Of a stretch of 64,000 nt of DNA, positions 1 through 12,974 are shown in pieces. The stretch comes from Syngnathus acus (taxonomy: Eukaryota > Chordata > Actinopteri > Syngnathiformes > Syngnathidae): positions 2,046,001 to 2,110,000 of the forward strand of contig NC_051099.1 of NCBI RefSeq assembly GCF_901709675.1, read 5' to 3'. Numbering within the stretch: position 1 is the stretch's first letter; each line of letters opens with the position of its first letter. Below the pieces are notes generated by a model. That model saw only the letters and a list, made by a program, of their open reading frames with translations. It was not told where the DNA came from and ran no database searches. A program made the translations under genes and the position numbers.

Positions 1-759
1 GTGGCCATCATGATCGTCACGTACACTCGCATCTACCGCATCGCCCAAAAACAGATCCGGAGGATATCTGCCCTGGAGAGGGCAGCGGAGAGTGCCAAAA
101 ACCGTCACAGCAGCATGGGCAACACGTCCAATGTAGAGAGCGAGAGTTCGTTCAAAATGTCGTTCAAGCGAGAAACCAAAGTGTTAAAGACGCTCTCGGT
201 GATCATGGGGGTGTTTGTGTGTTGCTGGTTGCCCTTCTTCATCCTCAACTGCATGGTTCCCTTCTGCGAAGCCAACCTGCCGGACGACGCCAACGACTTC
301 CACTGCATCAGCCCGACCACCTTCGACGTGTTTGTGTGGTTCGGCTGGGCCAACTCCTCGCTCAACCCCATCATCTACGCCTTCAACGCCGACTTCCGCA
401 AGGCCTTCTCCATTCTGCTGGGCTGCCACCGCCTCTGCCCTGGGAGCAACACCATCGAGATCCTCAGCGTCAACAACAACGCCGGAGCGACCCTTCCCAA
501 CCCCGCTTGCCAGTACCATCCCAAAAGCCACATCCCAAAGGAAGGCAACCACTCGGCGGGCTGCGTGATGCCCCACAGCATCTTGTGTCAGGAGGAGGAC
601 TTACACAAGCTGGACGAGATGGAGGTAGGTGTTGACAACAACGCCTTGGACAAACTCTGCCCGGCCATCTCGGGGAATTTAGACAGCGACGCGGAGATCA
701 CTCTGGAAAAGATCAACCCCGTAACGCAGAACGGACAGCACAACGCCATGTCCCGCTGA
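1..759 (+). CDS. drd1: D1-type dopamine receptor, 3' part of gene (5' end outside window)
   Basis: Class A GPCR of the plasma membrane that binds dopamine and raises cAMP through Gs/Golf. Frame 1 is open from base 1 to a TGA at 757-759, giving 252 residues. The visible part starts at the end of TM5 ([12 protein letters not shown]), then intracellular loop 3 with a basic RRIS site and the [13 protein letters not shown] stretch, TM6 with CWLPFF, a short extracellular loop 3, TM7 with [15 protein letters not shown], a LLGC helix-8 cysteine likely to be palmitoylated, and a long acidic tail ending near TQNGQH. The MSFKRETK loop and NGQH tail are DRD1-like; DRD5 differs at both. No intron interrupts this part, as usual for D1 receptors. 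About 200 N-terminal residues (TM1-TM5) lie to the left, so no start codon is present. Neighbour msx2 is convergent. I cannot decide between drd1a and drd1b. Confidence 0.96.
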   Translation: MAIMIVTYTRIYRIAQKQIRRISALERAAESAKNRHSSMGNTSNVESESSFKMSFKRETKVLKTLSVIMGVFVCCWLPFFILNCMVPFCEANLPDDANDFHCISPTTFDVFVWFGWANSSLNPIIYAFNADFRKAFSILLGCHRLCPGSNTIEILSVNNNAGATLPNPACQYHPKSHIPKEGNHSAGCVMPHSILCQEEDLHKLDEMEVGVDNNALDKLCPAISGNLDSDAEITLEKINPVTQNGQHNAMSR

Positions 760-1313
760 ACGCTCGCAACGGACATCTTGCCTGACGGCGACATAGTGAG
801 TGTTGTTCCATCCATCACCCGCAGGACCTTCGGCCCGGCCCGTTGACAACTATCCACAAGAGAGAAAACACAATCCGAATGTTTCCGAGTTACAGGCACT
901 TTATTCCGGCTAAACACACTGCAGAATTCTGACGTGTGATCGCATTTCTTTGTATGCATCCTGTACAGTACGGATTGACTTTTAACAGTATTATAGCGCA
1001 GAAGATGTAGAAAACGTTAGCAAAATGTGTTGTCTAATGCAGTTGATATCTGATTCTATTTTTAATTGCAGTATAAACATGGCAGTTTTCTTTGGAGAGC
1101 CAAAAGACGTGCGTTTTTGACTTGCGTGCCAAGGAACCAAAGTCGGAATTCAAAATGGAGGAGGCAGGAGAACAACCTGTTATTTTTCTACTTCAAGTTT
1201 GTCTAAACGGTAGGGATGGCAATTTGTCGGAGGGCAATTATGACAATAGACAATTTGTAACTTTAGTAATGACACAAAGTCGATGCAAAATTGATCTTCC
1301 CGGTCCTCATAAA

Positions 1314-1372
1314 ATGATGTGGTGGGTCGTATCTGGCCCCCGGGCCTTGAGTTTGATACTTATGGTATCTCA
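1314..1372 (+). repeat. fragment of an old interspersed repeat inside the drd1 3' UTR
   Basis: The stretch reading TCTGGCCCCCGGGCCTTGAG then TTTGATACTTATG resembles one end of a widespread vertebrate transposon-derived repeat (GGCCC..GGGCCTTGAGTTTGACACC). A short piece resembling the opposite end (GATGTCAAACGGCC) occurs at about 31418-31431. The match is from memory and the family is not named. Confidence 0.4.
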
Positions 1373-4300
1373 AAAGCCGTACACAGTGAATCCCCGCATG
1401 TTTTGGCATTCATGAAGTCATCTTGTGGAGTTTATAGGCCATCATAAATTTGTGGGTGAAGTTTCAGCGGATTAAATCCATATCCACTGCAAACACAAGT
1501 TGTCTAAAATGGGGTACACACATATCGATTTTTCACTTCTGTGGCGCCCAAACTGCTGTAGCAGAAGAAGCTAGGCTAACTGTTAGCTTATCTGTGTCTA
1601 CTTGATAGTTTTATTGTGGTGAGTGACTTGGGAGGCACGCACGGTTGCTCCTATAATCGTGCTGTGTTCAGGTTGTATCTTGATTGGCTTTCGCTTTTGT
1701 TTCCTTTTAGGTCACAATCACCGAGTCGCTAGCTCAGCCCAACTCTGTGTTTTCCATCAGAGATTATCGGCATGTGTGTACCCCACTTTGGGTTGGGATT
1801 TATTTCTAAGTATCTCCGTCTTGCTTTTCACCAGGTATAGATTTGCTAACTTGAAGGCTCCCTCTTCCAGCGATTAAAGTTGTTCTGTTTATAGCAAATA
1901 CCATCAGTCCCCCCAATGTAAATCTGCAGATTGAAACAAAGCATCAACACAAACCTCCACTCAGATGGAGGAGGAGGAGGGAATTGGAGTGCACTCAAAC
2001 TTAATGAAAGTGAAGTCGACTGACCTTTTTGCCAAACGTGTAAATATCTGATTTGTTCAATTGCCTGCGCTATGCTCTAGCGGCCATCACAGTTGGTGAC
2101 CGACGACCCGTCAGTGCGGGTAATTGTCATGACACCTCATGCAATGTTAATAATTGACATCAGCTTCTTAATTCAATTGAAGTGGCATCAAGTAACACCT
2201 TCTTCTGTGAGCATTCCATTTATGCTCTGATCTGATTGGTTGAAATGTCTTAGTGGTTTGCGTTGAGAGCGCCACCTGTTGCTCTTCAAGCGCTGCACAG
2301 CCTTTAATTTAGTTTTTTTTTTTAAACGCACTTTTGACTAGTTTGGACGTCGACACTAACGGAATTGAAATGGCCGATAAGTCGTTTGAGACTCACTAGC
2401 GCCCCTGGAGGTACTCAAAGACGGCTCCGGCTTCTTACCAAAATCACACATTTCACAAGTAAAGGTGAAAACAGGGAAGTTCAAACAAAAATGCGAAAGC
2501 TGTGCATTAAAGCCAAACCAAAGTTCGGTTTGATGAAATGACAAATACGTCCAAGTCATATTGTTTGGCTGGCGGAGGGGAATAAAAAAGCGCTCGCTGA
2601 AACTCTTGCAGGGGAAGAGAAAGACAATCCGATAGAAAGCGATTGTTCTTAAACGAAGCGTTTGATTTTCCCATGCTGGAAAATCCAATGCTGTCCATAT
2701 GGGCAACGTGGGGAACTTGTAGCTCAATATGTGGCACACAAGCAGCTCATTGTCCTCTCTGCCTTGTCCTCTTCTCACGCTGTTCTGTTGACTGAACACG
2801 AGTTAGCAGGCATCTGCTGTCAGCTCATTTCAATTTCAAACAGCCCTAATTATCTTTCAAGTGCCACTACATCATGTTTCTTTGACGCTTTTTGGGAGGG
2901 ATCTGATGCTTCCCCACAACTGACCAGGAACTACAGATGTGTGCGATTAGTGTGTCAGGATGGACGGATGCTTGAGAAAACGCCTCGGAGAAGGTTCCCT
3001 CCTCCTTCTTCCGACTCGTGCTCGCTCGCTGGCTTTTTCTCTCGGCTTCCTCTGTCGCCCTGATGAGCATTCCAGATGTTAACACGACTGGATTTAATAT
3101 TAAACAGACAGGGCCTACTGTTTCCTTTCTCTACTCGGAGTCACGGCACCGAATCAAAGCTCGTAGATCATTTCATGTAGAACTGTTGATGCTCTAAATC
3201 ACCGCGGACGAACGGGAAGACGTCCGGAGCATTTTAATGCTGCCTGTAAGAAATCAAAATGGAACCTATCAATGAAGTATTGTTTAAAGTAAATAAGTTG
3301 CTTTATTTGAGGAATTTTAAAACGTCCCTGACGCTGGCTTGTGAGGAATGCAACAATAGTCTTTTTGTATGTTTTCTCTTTTTTCATTCTGTTCCGATTT
3401 CATTTGCTTTACTATCAAATAAGAACTGTGGGTTTCAGGTGACATTTGGTTCCATCATCTCATTTTGGATGTCAGAAATTTTGGACTTTTCGCGCTTGTG
3501 ATTAAGTGCATCAATGATCCATTTCGAATGTTTTGTTTCCATTGTTGTACAATGTCACACTGCTGTAACTCAAGCCACATTCTTTTCCATTGATTCGATT
3601 CTATAGGTCCGAAATTGCTGACACAATTTTCAGGAATGTAGTAATGATCTTGCGCCATGTTTGTGGCCCCTTTTTGTCCAACTGCAACTTCATTGCGCTT
3701 CTGATCAAATATTCCGTTCCGTTTTTTTTTTTTACGTCATCCAACATTCTGATGTTTGGTAACTGCAGATGAATTCAAACGCCTGTTTGTATGCATTTTT
3801 CTAAATGCACCTGGAGCTGCGTGTTTGTCTCCAGTGTATTTTGGCTTCATGTTAAAGCCCCCTCGAGGCCTCACCTTGCTAACACGGTGAGTCATCGGCG
3901 CTCACGTCACCTCCTTTGATTCGAAAGATGGCCGACGTCAGGCCGCCGCCCCCTGGAGTAACATGTTCTTTTTCATCAGCCCGCATGTCCTCCAGTTAGG
4001 GTTAGTGACAGAACAATGTCTCCCAATGAGAGTTGACGTTTGACGACTTAAGCAAAACGACAACGTCCGACTGACAACTCTCCTCCTCGGCGTCATACGC
4101 ATTCCTGCAATGCAGGGGCCAAAGGTAAACCGCTAGAATTTTGTTGTGTCGGCTCATGTAAAAAAACAAATCTCAATGGCAGTATTTACATGTGAGGAGA
4201 GGGATTCTGTATTGTACATGATGTTTTAAAAAACAAAAAAACGTCATTTTTTGGTGACCAACACAAGTGCTTTTTATCTGAAAAGAAACCTTAGCTTGTG

Positions 4301-4498
4301 TAACAAATGCCGTTTGTCTTCTCCGTTGTTTGTCCGCCAGATGCAGACGGCCGATGTCTATTTATATATTTATTTACTTGTTTCTGGTGTTCTTTCATGA
4401 AAGTTATGTCAAAGATTATACTCCTCAAACTTATTACTGTATTTAGTTTACGGTTTGTACAAAGATATACATAGATGATGTGCCCTTCTTGTAAAGAA

Positions 4499-4504
4499 AA
4501 ATAA
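4499..4504 (+). terminator. poly(A) signal AATAAA, candidate drd1 3' end
   Basis: AATAAA on the + strand. About 65 bases downstream comes an uninterrupted GT repeat (4569-4590) that would serve as a GU-rich downstream element. The sequence just before it is AT-rich and UTR-like. Cleavage would fall near 4515-4530. Confidence 0.5.
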
Positions 4505-4567
4505 ACATGTATGGCTCTTTTATTTTTGCAGCCGTGTTTTGTGAATTGGGGTTAAGGTTATAGGAAA

Positions 4568-4592
4568 TGTGTGTGTGTGTGTGTGTGTGTTG
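4568..4592. repeat. (GT)n microsatellite
   Basis: Eleven uninterrupted GT units just after the candidate drd1 poly(A) signal. Confidence 0.95.
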
Positions 4593-6894
4593 TACCTTTG
4601 ACACCGCGCGGCTATCGAAAGATCACGTCGCTGTGGTGGATCAATGTGGATTGATTTGGAACTGTGACGTATTTTATTATTATTTTTTTTTTCCCCCGGT
4701 TCCACTTCCCTGAGTGTGTTGTCCTAGCCGCCTTGCCTGTGCATTTACATAACTTGACAGCCACTTGACAGCTGACACATCCTCGCCTCGCCACGTCGCC
4801 CCACCACTCCACTGCGCCCGGCCTCATTTGTTACTTGAAATGTGGCACATGCTCACGTTTGCTTTTCTGTGGATAGATGAAGCGGAAAGGGTTACGAATG
4901 GATGCGTTGCGAGACACTCGGCACTTTGCAATTTTTTTCATCTGCCTGTGCCAAATTTGATATTTTGTCTGTACTACAACAAAATGACACATTCTATGAG
5001 TTACTCTGTTATTTGCAGTGGTCGAATGAATAAATAATGGCTTATAAAGTTTGAAGTCGGATTAACATCATATACTGCTGAATGGATAGGCTGCCAAATC
5101 CCATACATGGATATTTAGGCAATCCTGAACAGGGAGGTCAGAGTGGAAATACAGTCAAGGTTAATGATAGACTGCAGGCAGATGAACAAACACACACGCA
5201 CACAAACGTTTGTTCTTGTGTGTGTGCTTGCATGCCGTAATGTGCTTATGTAACCCCACCAGCACCACCTCGGCTCTTTGGCTCAGTCCAAACACAGTTT
5301 ATTCCGGAGTCCTGAGCATACGACACACTATATTATTATCATAACTACATTATTTTACATTGCTTCTTCAACCGGCATTGGAAAGACAAAATGGCGGTCG
5401 ATGGCAATTGTTATGGTAAAAGGCTGTGTTCACAAACATTACAATATGGTCTATATATTTTATGCTTATATATATTTTTTTATATTTTTAACATATTTAA
5501 AGCATGCAGGAGGGGTAAGACAATTTTAAATAACAATAATAAAAGGCTTCCCTGACATTTCTAGATGGTATCCCCTGCGATCACTGCAGAAAAAAAAAAA
5601 ATGGCAACCGCGGATGGAATTTTGTGTCATGATAATCAGGATGTGTCATCTTAATCAGGAACAGTTGATCATCTATCACGTATTGACGTGCCTGTGATAA
5701 TTGCCCGCCTGCGGGGTCAAACTGGCCAGCGGGGGGAAAGGCTCCAGTCCACATTGCCAGCTGATTGCATAATTTACATTTCTAACCTTTTGCCGTTATT
5801 AGACTGAGTTCTAGTCGATTCGCACAGCTCCACCACAAAGCGTGTTTTTCTTTTTCCCATAGGAAAAGAAGATAATTTATTGATCCCCAGATGGGAAGTT
5901 GAAGCGACAGCAATGCAAGGTAAAGCAACACAACAGCAGATTGGTTTAAAAAATATCGATCTTTCAATAAATAATGAGACAAGAGAAAAATAAGATGTTA
6001 CCTTTACAAAAATAAAGCTTGTAGAAAAAATCATCCTGGTCCAAAGCTAAGATAGGGAGGAGTCATTTGTTTATCAAGTTTGCTTTGTTGATATGCCAAA
6101 AATGTTGGAGGGCCCCGCTTCAATATCTGGAGTTAACAACACTCAATGACATCAAAGTGGCAGTAAACAACATTGTTAACCAAGCTTTGCTTGTGTAAGC
6201 AGTAAGTGCACACAAGCGTGTTCTTCACCTTGCAGCTCCAGCACAATTTCTTTGCTTCTGAATTAATTGTCTCTGAGCGACATGCTATATACTATATATA
6301 TATTCTCTGCAAAAAATATGGCCTGCCTCTGCATACTTTTTAACTTCCCAAAGACTTTTTACTAGTTGGACATCCATGCAAAGAATTTTTTTCGCTTTTG
6401 CTCATGACACAGCTAACACTCATTGGCAGTGATCAAAGCAGTCTTTAGCGCGCCGTTACCTCATCACCGGCCGTGCCTCTATTGATCCGTCGCGGATGTC
6501 AGACATTCTGGAAGCCGAGCGATTTGCCCAAAGACACTCTTTCTGTTTCAAGTGTCTTGTGGGACTGATAAAGGGAGGAGAGCAGAGTCGATGGCGTGAA
6601 GGAATGGCTGTCATTACAAAGCAAAAGATTATTATTATTATTATCAGTAGGATACCTGTGTATGATTGTCCTGACCTTATGGGAAATGCCTGTGTATGTC
6701 CATTGATCTTTCCTATCCTGCCCTACATCTGTCAGGATTTCTTATAAGCCCCTGTGCCTTATTGGAGACCTTTGGCAACCCGCCCAGCTCATCTGTCCAC
6801 CCGAACATCCGTCACTTTTCCATACCCGTCTATCACCTGTCTCACATTTACATTCCTCCCGGTGCTCATTCAGCCTGATTGCATAGCAGGTCTG

Positions 6895-6920
6895 ACACAC
6901 ACACACACACACACACACAC
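6895..6920. repeat. (AC)n microsatellite
   Basis: Thirteen uninterrupted AC units. Confidence 0.95.
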
Positions 6921-9900
6921 ATGCTGGAAGAGCCTGGCAGCAATATGGCAACCAGGGAACTGGGAATGTTAATGAAATGCGACCACTCGCAGCGAAGTCA
7001 CCGAAACTTATCTCAACTTTGGCGCCGCGTGTGTGCGGTGACTACTGATGCTTGTGAGGATGTTTCCGACATCACCTCTCAAAAAAAAAATTGTCTCATT
7101 TAATTGAAAAGAATCTCATTAGGGACACCTGCACAATCGAATGAGATTTAAATCGCACTTTATAAGATGGTGAAAGATCGATTGAACTGCAACTCAACAA
7201 TAAACCCCACAGGTCATATCGATAAAAGCCACCGGCGTGCATCGACAAGAATCTGATATTCTTGTTGTTTACAACTTTTTTAATTTGCCAATTGACTTTT
7301 GTTTCCATTTTTTTGAAAATACACCGTCAGATAAAATATTTATGAGCCAGTCATGCATCTAATTGATTTCTTTGAGTACTCCGATCAATGGCAGCCCGTA
7401 GATACAGAAGATAACTCCGTGATATCCAAAGCTAACAGGTTGTTGTAATTGAAACTATCGGAGTGATAAGCTTGAATGATGAAACCGTGTCTGTGTGTGT
7501 TGCGAAACCGGTCCAGTCAACATGATTTCATTTCCGCTGTTCACGAGAAATGGACAGCAGATTATCGAGCAGAGACCATAACAAAAAAATAGCTAGTCGC
7601 TAGCGTTTTAAAATTTGACACCACTGTTAGTGTGCTTGCGTGACCTATTTCTCACAGACAGATGCTATTCCAAGTTTGTGCAAAAAAGGTATAAACAGAG
7701 TTTGGGAATGAGACGCCACCCTAGGCATTTCCTGTTTGGAATAAATATGTCACATGAGACATGAGATGAGAAGATGTCATTGTCAACACCGGGCTCACTT
7801 TACCTCATCTGTGACACTAAAATGGCCCTTTTCAAACTGGATATCCTTCAATTGTCCGTGGTTACATTCATTTTCAATAGTGCTTGTGAACCTACCATGC
7901 ATGGTTTGGAAATTCAAACTATTTGCTATAAACGGGAAAATAGCAACCATGCGGATTTTATATTTTAAATATTGCCTAGAGAGGCTTGAAACGATCTAAC
8001 TTTCATTGACTTCAATTTTTTGAAGGTGACCACTCAAACGTTATTTATCAAGGTGGCATTGACTCTGCTAACAAGCCCAGTCGTGGTTTCCCAAAGAATT
8101 TATGTTCATGTCATCCTCTTTATCTGAGTTCTCCAAGCAGAAAGAAGAAACGGTGCCGTCAAACACACCTTTGGGCGGCTTTTGCTTTTCTCAAGCTCCA
8201 TTAGTGTGTCAGCTATTCAACGAGACGCTTCTTTAAATAAAGACGAGTGGCATCTGGCCGCCAGTCCTGCATTAATCCTGCTGAGCGGCCTTAAAAAATA
8301 AAGACGCATTGGAGTAAGGGAACAGATCTATTTTTTTTCTGCTCATTTGAAGATGCAGTTTCCTCTGAGGACATCAATCAATTTAATTGCGGGGTTCCCA
8401 AGTCAAAAAATAGATTTTCTGTAGCCTTAGGCCTCATTTGGGCAGTGTGGGGCTGGAGCATATTGGGAAAAAAAAGGCTACTAGAACAATTTACATTTAT
8501 TTGGGCTTAATCAGAGGTGTTTTAAATGACGGAAGATTTAATGTAAGCAGTAATATGATTGAAGCGCAGCCAGATTATTAGGAACAGCAGTGCCTAAAAC
8601 GTTACGTAGATCCAAAATATTAGGTGCACCTAATATTGGTCATACTTACTGGTGAAAGAAAAAAAAAGTAATAATTAAAACAATAATAATAATACAAATC
8701 TGTGATTAAAATCGGATTTGCCCAATTATAATGCGGACTTGTTCCGATTGGTCACACGTCTGGTCACGTCTCCTGGGATCTTGAGGAATGTGTCTTTAAT
8801 TGACCTGTCTGTGAACATGGATTCTTTTTTTGGATCATTGGATGTTCTTAGGTCATTGTGAGTTCCCTTCAGACGAGACTGTCGTGGGAACTGCAAGATC
8901 CCATCAGTGGTCCCGTGGGAAATCCCACCGTCACTATAACGTGTTTTCACACTCCTTCACTCTTCCTGTCATAATGGAATTTCTCAGCTGCTGTCTTTCA
9001 GTCCTCCTTCATTTCCAATGTGACACTGCAAGTCTGTGAGGGGTTTTCATTTTTATTTCATCAGTCTGATACCACCTACTAATCCATTACTGGGATACGT
9101 ATGAAGTACTTCATGATAATATTACAACATTCCCTTTGGAAAAATGGTTTAAAACGACATTCGAAGGACTTTGTGATATATTAATCCACATAACCAGTGG
9201 CAACCAATTGAGGTAATGTATTATATCAGCTTAGCTGTAAAAACTGAATTAATTAATTAAGCCCAGGGGTGATTTTGCAAATCGGCTGTGAAGAAATTGC
9301 GTCGTTTGGCCGATAGTTTGTGCTGTCATTTTTTTCGTACAGCGAGAAAGGTTAATATTCAGTTTGGTGTCCACCTTGTTCATTTGAAGATTACTGCTTG
9401 ACATTGAGTTACAGCATCAAGGATCATTCTTGACAGTTGTGATTTGCTAATTTGTTTCAAGTGTGTACTGCAATAAAATAAGGTGGCAAATTGAAAAACA
9501 GCAGCGGGTGGTTTATCACCCACTTTAGAATAGAATGAAAATATGCAAAGAGCTATAACTATCCCAAAGGAGAAATCCCAGGCAATACCACTCAATAAAA
9601 TAAAAGTGCAGCGGAGATGAACTTTTTGAGTTTGGAGAGAATCATTCAAGTGACCTGAATATAACACTTTAAATCCTCAAGATTGACTGAGCTTCTAGAA
9701 ATCTGCGAATGGATAGGCGGGGGAAAAAAAAATAGAGGGAGGCAAAGCGAGGCACATCCAGGGAAATTGCTTTTGGCAGCCGAACATGCTTTTGCCGCAA
9801 CTTTGAGCCGTGATATAATCCAAAATGACCTGCGACTAGGTCTTGAAGGCGTTGCGGTTACTGTTAACGTGCAACATCAGCTAATGGGATGGCAATCTTA

Positions 9901-12900
9901 CTCAGCGGCCCATAACGTAACGTAATAATATGTCTTATTTGCACAATATCAATGACAGTACATGTCCAATCTGCTCATTTCAATCCAGAATTAAAAAAAA
10001 AAAGATGACGTGTGTCCTGGGTATAAAACAATGGACGACAATGAAGCCAATATATCCACGTGAGATTTCTCTACTGTTATCATATCTCCCAAGCCTATTC
10101 AATATGCATGAAAGTGAACAGCTGTTTACTCAGTGTGCTACTGTTCTGTCCAACAGACAGCAGATGGGAGTTGAATGGAGGTGTCCATTGAGGCCAAGCG
10201 GAATGATCCCAGAAGATATCTTTTTGGACTTTTTTTCCTCCTCCATCGAAGGCTATTTATAGCAAGGTGTGCATGCGATCATTTGGTTCTGTGTCACCTT
10301 CAACAAAGCGGTATGGATAGGACCTTCTCTCATTATGCAAAGGAGGTCCTGGCAGTTGGAAGAACTGGGTCAGGGAAAGAATGGGAATATTTGTGCTTTT
10401 TTTAGTCCATCCAAGAGAAGACTACAAGTCCACTTCCTAAATTGTCGACTTAATGAGACGTCTTATGTCAGGCTGCTGCTTACATCCAATTGGGATATCG
10501 CGGCCAAAAGTCATTTAGCAATGAATTATTGACATCAAGGTGTTTGAAAGCCCTTGGGCTGATTTCTTCATGGCATGAAATTGTGTCTGATATAAATCAA
10601 CAGAGGTAGCACATTGGACTCGCAGTGGGCGCAGTTATTTCGTTTTACTTTCATTTGATGTGACTTCAGCACAATGCTGTGTTGGACTTTCCCCACGCGG
10701 TGATCTCAGCAGTGGGAAAGTAAAGTCAAACAACAATGTAGGCGAGATCAGAGTGACTTCAAGTGATCTTGCTCTGTCGCTCTCATTATATTCATTGTGT
10801 GCCTGTGAGGTGAGAGAAAGAGAGAGAGACATGTAGAGCAGAGATATATATCTTGGATGAGGCAAAACCATGCAAGGCAAAAGTTGCCTAATTCGAAGAC
10901 GTTTCCTTTGGATTTCTGATAAAAGAAGCTTCACGGATTATTTGGGTAATCCGCGAGCTCCTTGATAAAATTGGTTCACTTAAATGTCACGTGTAAAAAA
11001 TGCGTTGAAAACATTACGGGCCACTGGATTGGTTTATATTCAAATCCTGCTATGAAAGAGAGTGAGATAAACCCGGAGCAAGGAAGAGGGATAATCCGTA
11101 CTCGGGTTTCCGCCGTTTGCGTGGAGCACAAGTGTCACTCTCCGGTCCTGATGCAAATGATCAAGATTGTTATCAGGCTCCTGCAGTTGAGCTGGAATAT
11201 TGCTATTTGGTCATTTTGGTGATATTTTCCAGCGTGCTTGCTCCATGTGTGGCCTCTGAGAGTTTTGTGAATGTTAGCGGTGCAACCTCTGCCCACTTGC
11301 AGCAGATCCCGGAGGTATAGTCAGGGTTATGTTCATTATCTGAACAAGGTATAAGGGATGATGAATGGGCTCCACTTGCTCTGCTTCACATGGACGCACA
11401 CAGAAGGAAACACATACCTATATAGTCCTGCTTTGGAGGACAAAGCATTGACCTACATTTATTCCTGTAGATGCACAGAAAGCGTTACTTCAGTCTAAAA
11501 ATAATTGACTTTTTTGTTGACTGTTTTCCAGGGCGTCCATATATCATTTGAATTTAGGTGAGCATGACACCCGGTGGAGTCAAGGATGGGAAAAGTAGTT
11601 CATTTACCCGACTTACTACGTGTAGGCAGTTTGGGTGCAAGTCCTTCTCAGGGATGAACAGGAGTCTGGAAGTCGATGATAGCTTCAAGCAACTATCGCC
11701 ATATTGTTATGTTCGGATGAAAATACGGGAAGCACCATCCCGGGATCAGCACGCATCCGTGCTTTCCGAAAAGCTTAACTTGGCATTCTGTAAACGTGGC
11801 GCTATAATGTATCCTCTTATTTTAATCCACACAGGCTTTGTGAGTTCAAGGAGGTCAAATTTGACACCGTAGGAATGAATTAACATATGCTAAGTGTGAA
11901 GAATACACGTCCTCAGAATGATTAAGAGACCTGCAGAATGAGTCAGAGTGAAAAAAATCCATTTTGATACAAATGAGTTTTGAAATCAAATAGATAGGCT
12001 TGCCTGCACATCCATTTTTGCTTACTTTAAAGAGCCCTTATGACTTCTTTGTGTAGACAAGTTGACACAAGCGCTATTAGTATATTAGTATAGTGCAGAA
12101 GAGAATGGCTTGATGGCGGCTGTTAAACAGAGCACCCCCTACTGGGCCGGATAGCGATGATCAGGTTTATTTTATACATCTCTTGGGTGTATCGTGACAT
12201 TAGGCAGCATGGTGAAGTCAGCTGAGGTCTACCCCCGGCAAGTAAAAGATAGCCAAAAATAATCAGCAGAGCAAATTTTGGAAATGAACTCTTTGTAATT
12301 ACAATAAATGCTTAAGGGTCCTTTCTTCTGTACTATTTACTATATGAGTCGGTGTTCCAAATGGGTCCCTTCAGTCTAGTGAAAGTGAAAATAACTTAGT
12401 AGGGTTGCAAGTATCGAAAGTGTGCATTTCTGAGGCCTTTTATGCAAAAATGACTTTTTAATAGCCTGGATACAAATGGTTGAGTCTCTGGAGGGCGTGG
12501 CCACACATCAAGTGTGAAATGAAACAACCAGGAGGAACTGGAAATGTGTCTGAGTTAGCCTGGTGTCCACTTTAGCATCATGTTGTGTTAAGTGTACAGA
12601 AATTGGGGTAGTTTGATAAAAGTATGTCACAGACTTGTTTGGGAAGTGTTGGATAAAATGCAGAAAAGGCTGGACATTGTTAGGTTGAACTGAAGGACAG
12701 GGCACAATGAGGAAAACATGTTACACAACTTATTTTGCCTCATTTCCATCATTTCTTTAGGGCCTTTTCCCATCCAGACAATCTGTCTCTCCATTCTGCC
12801 TCTGTTGAGAATCGCATCATTACAGTTAAACGACTCCCGCGGTGTAAAATGTGCCCGGGATGAAGTGGTTTGTATGTTATTTCTTTTAAAAATAATTTTC

Positions 12901-12925
12901 ACAAACCATCAGCTAAATTCTTTAA

Positions 12926-12974
12926 AAAAAAAAAAAAAAAACACAATAGTTTTCAGTGTTTTTTTTTTTTTTTT
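12926..12974. repeat. perfect 19 bp inverted repeat (A16-CAC / GTG-T16)
   Basis: The left arm 12926-12944 is sixteen A then CAC. The right arm 12956-12974 is GTG then sixteen T. The arms are exact reverse complements around an 11-base loop (12945-12955). It can form a hairpin or cruciform, and may be a MITE or retroposon remnant. Confidence 0.85.

Larger units (their letters stand above)
760..4525 (+). other. drd1: probable 3' UTR of drd1
   Basis: No credible coding sequence follows the drd1 stop. The first convincing poly(A) signal followed by a GU-rich stretch is at 4499-4504, so this 3.7 kb is probably 3' UTR. It contains three overlapping or adjacent AUUUA pentamers (4360-4364, 4368-4372, 4372-4376), an AU-rich element often linked to mRNA turnover. 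It also contains a fossil repeat fragment near 1314-1372. An earlier alternative poly(A) site cannot be excluded, so the 3' end is inferred. ORFs inside this stretch (for example 2356-2799 on the minus strand) look like chance. Confidence 0.5.

Noticed and set aside
184-576. ORFs on the opposite strand and other frames of drd1
   Set aside because: Shadows of the receptor coding sequence, low complexity and no independent support.
2356-2799. 147-codon ORF on the minus strand in the drd1 3' region
   Set aside because: No recognisable domain, biased composition or splice context; it lies in likely 3' UTR.
12204-12230. GGCAGCATGGTGAAGTCAGC, similar to the head of a common fish SINE
   Set aside because: Too short and without the following A/B-box region.
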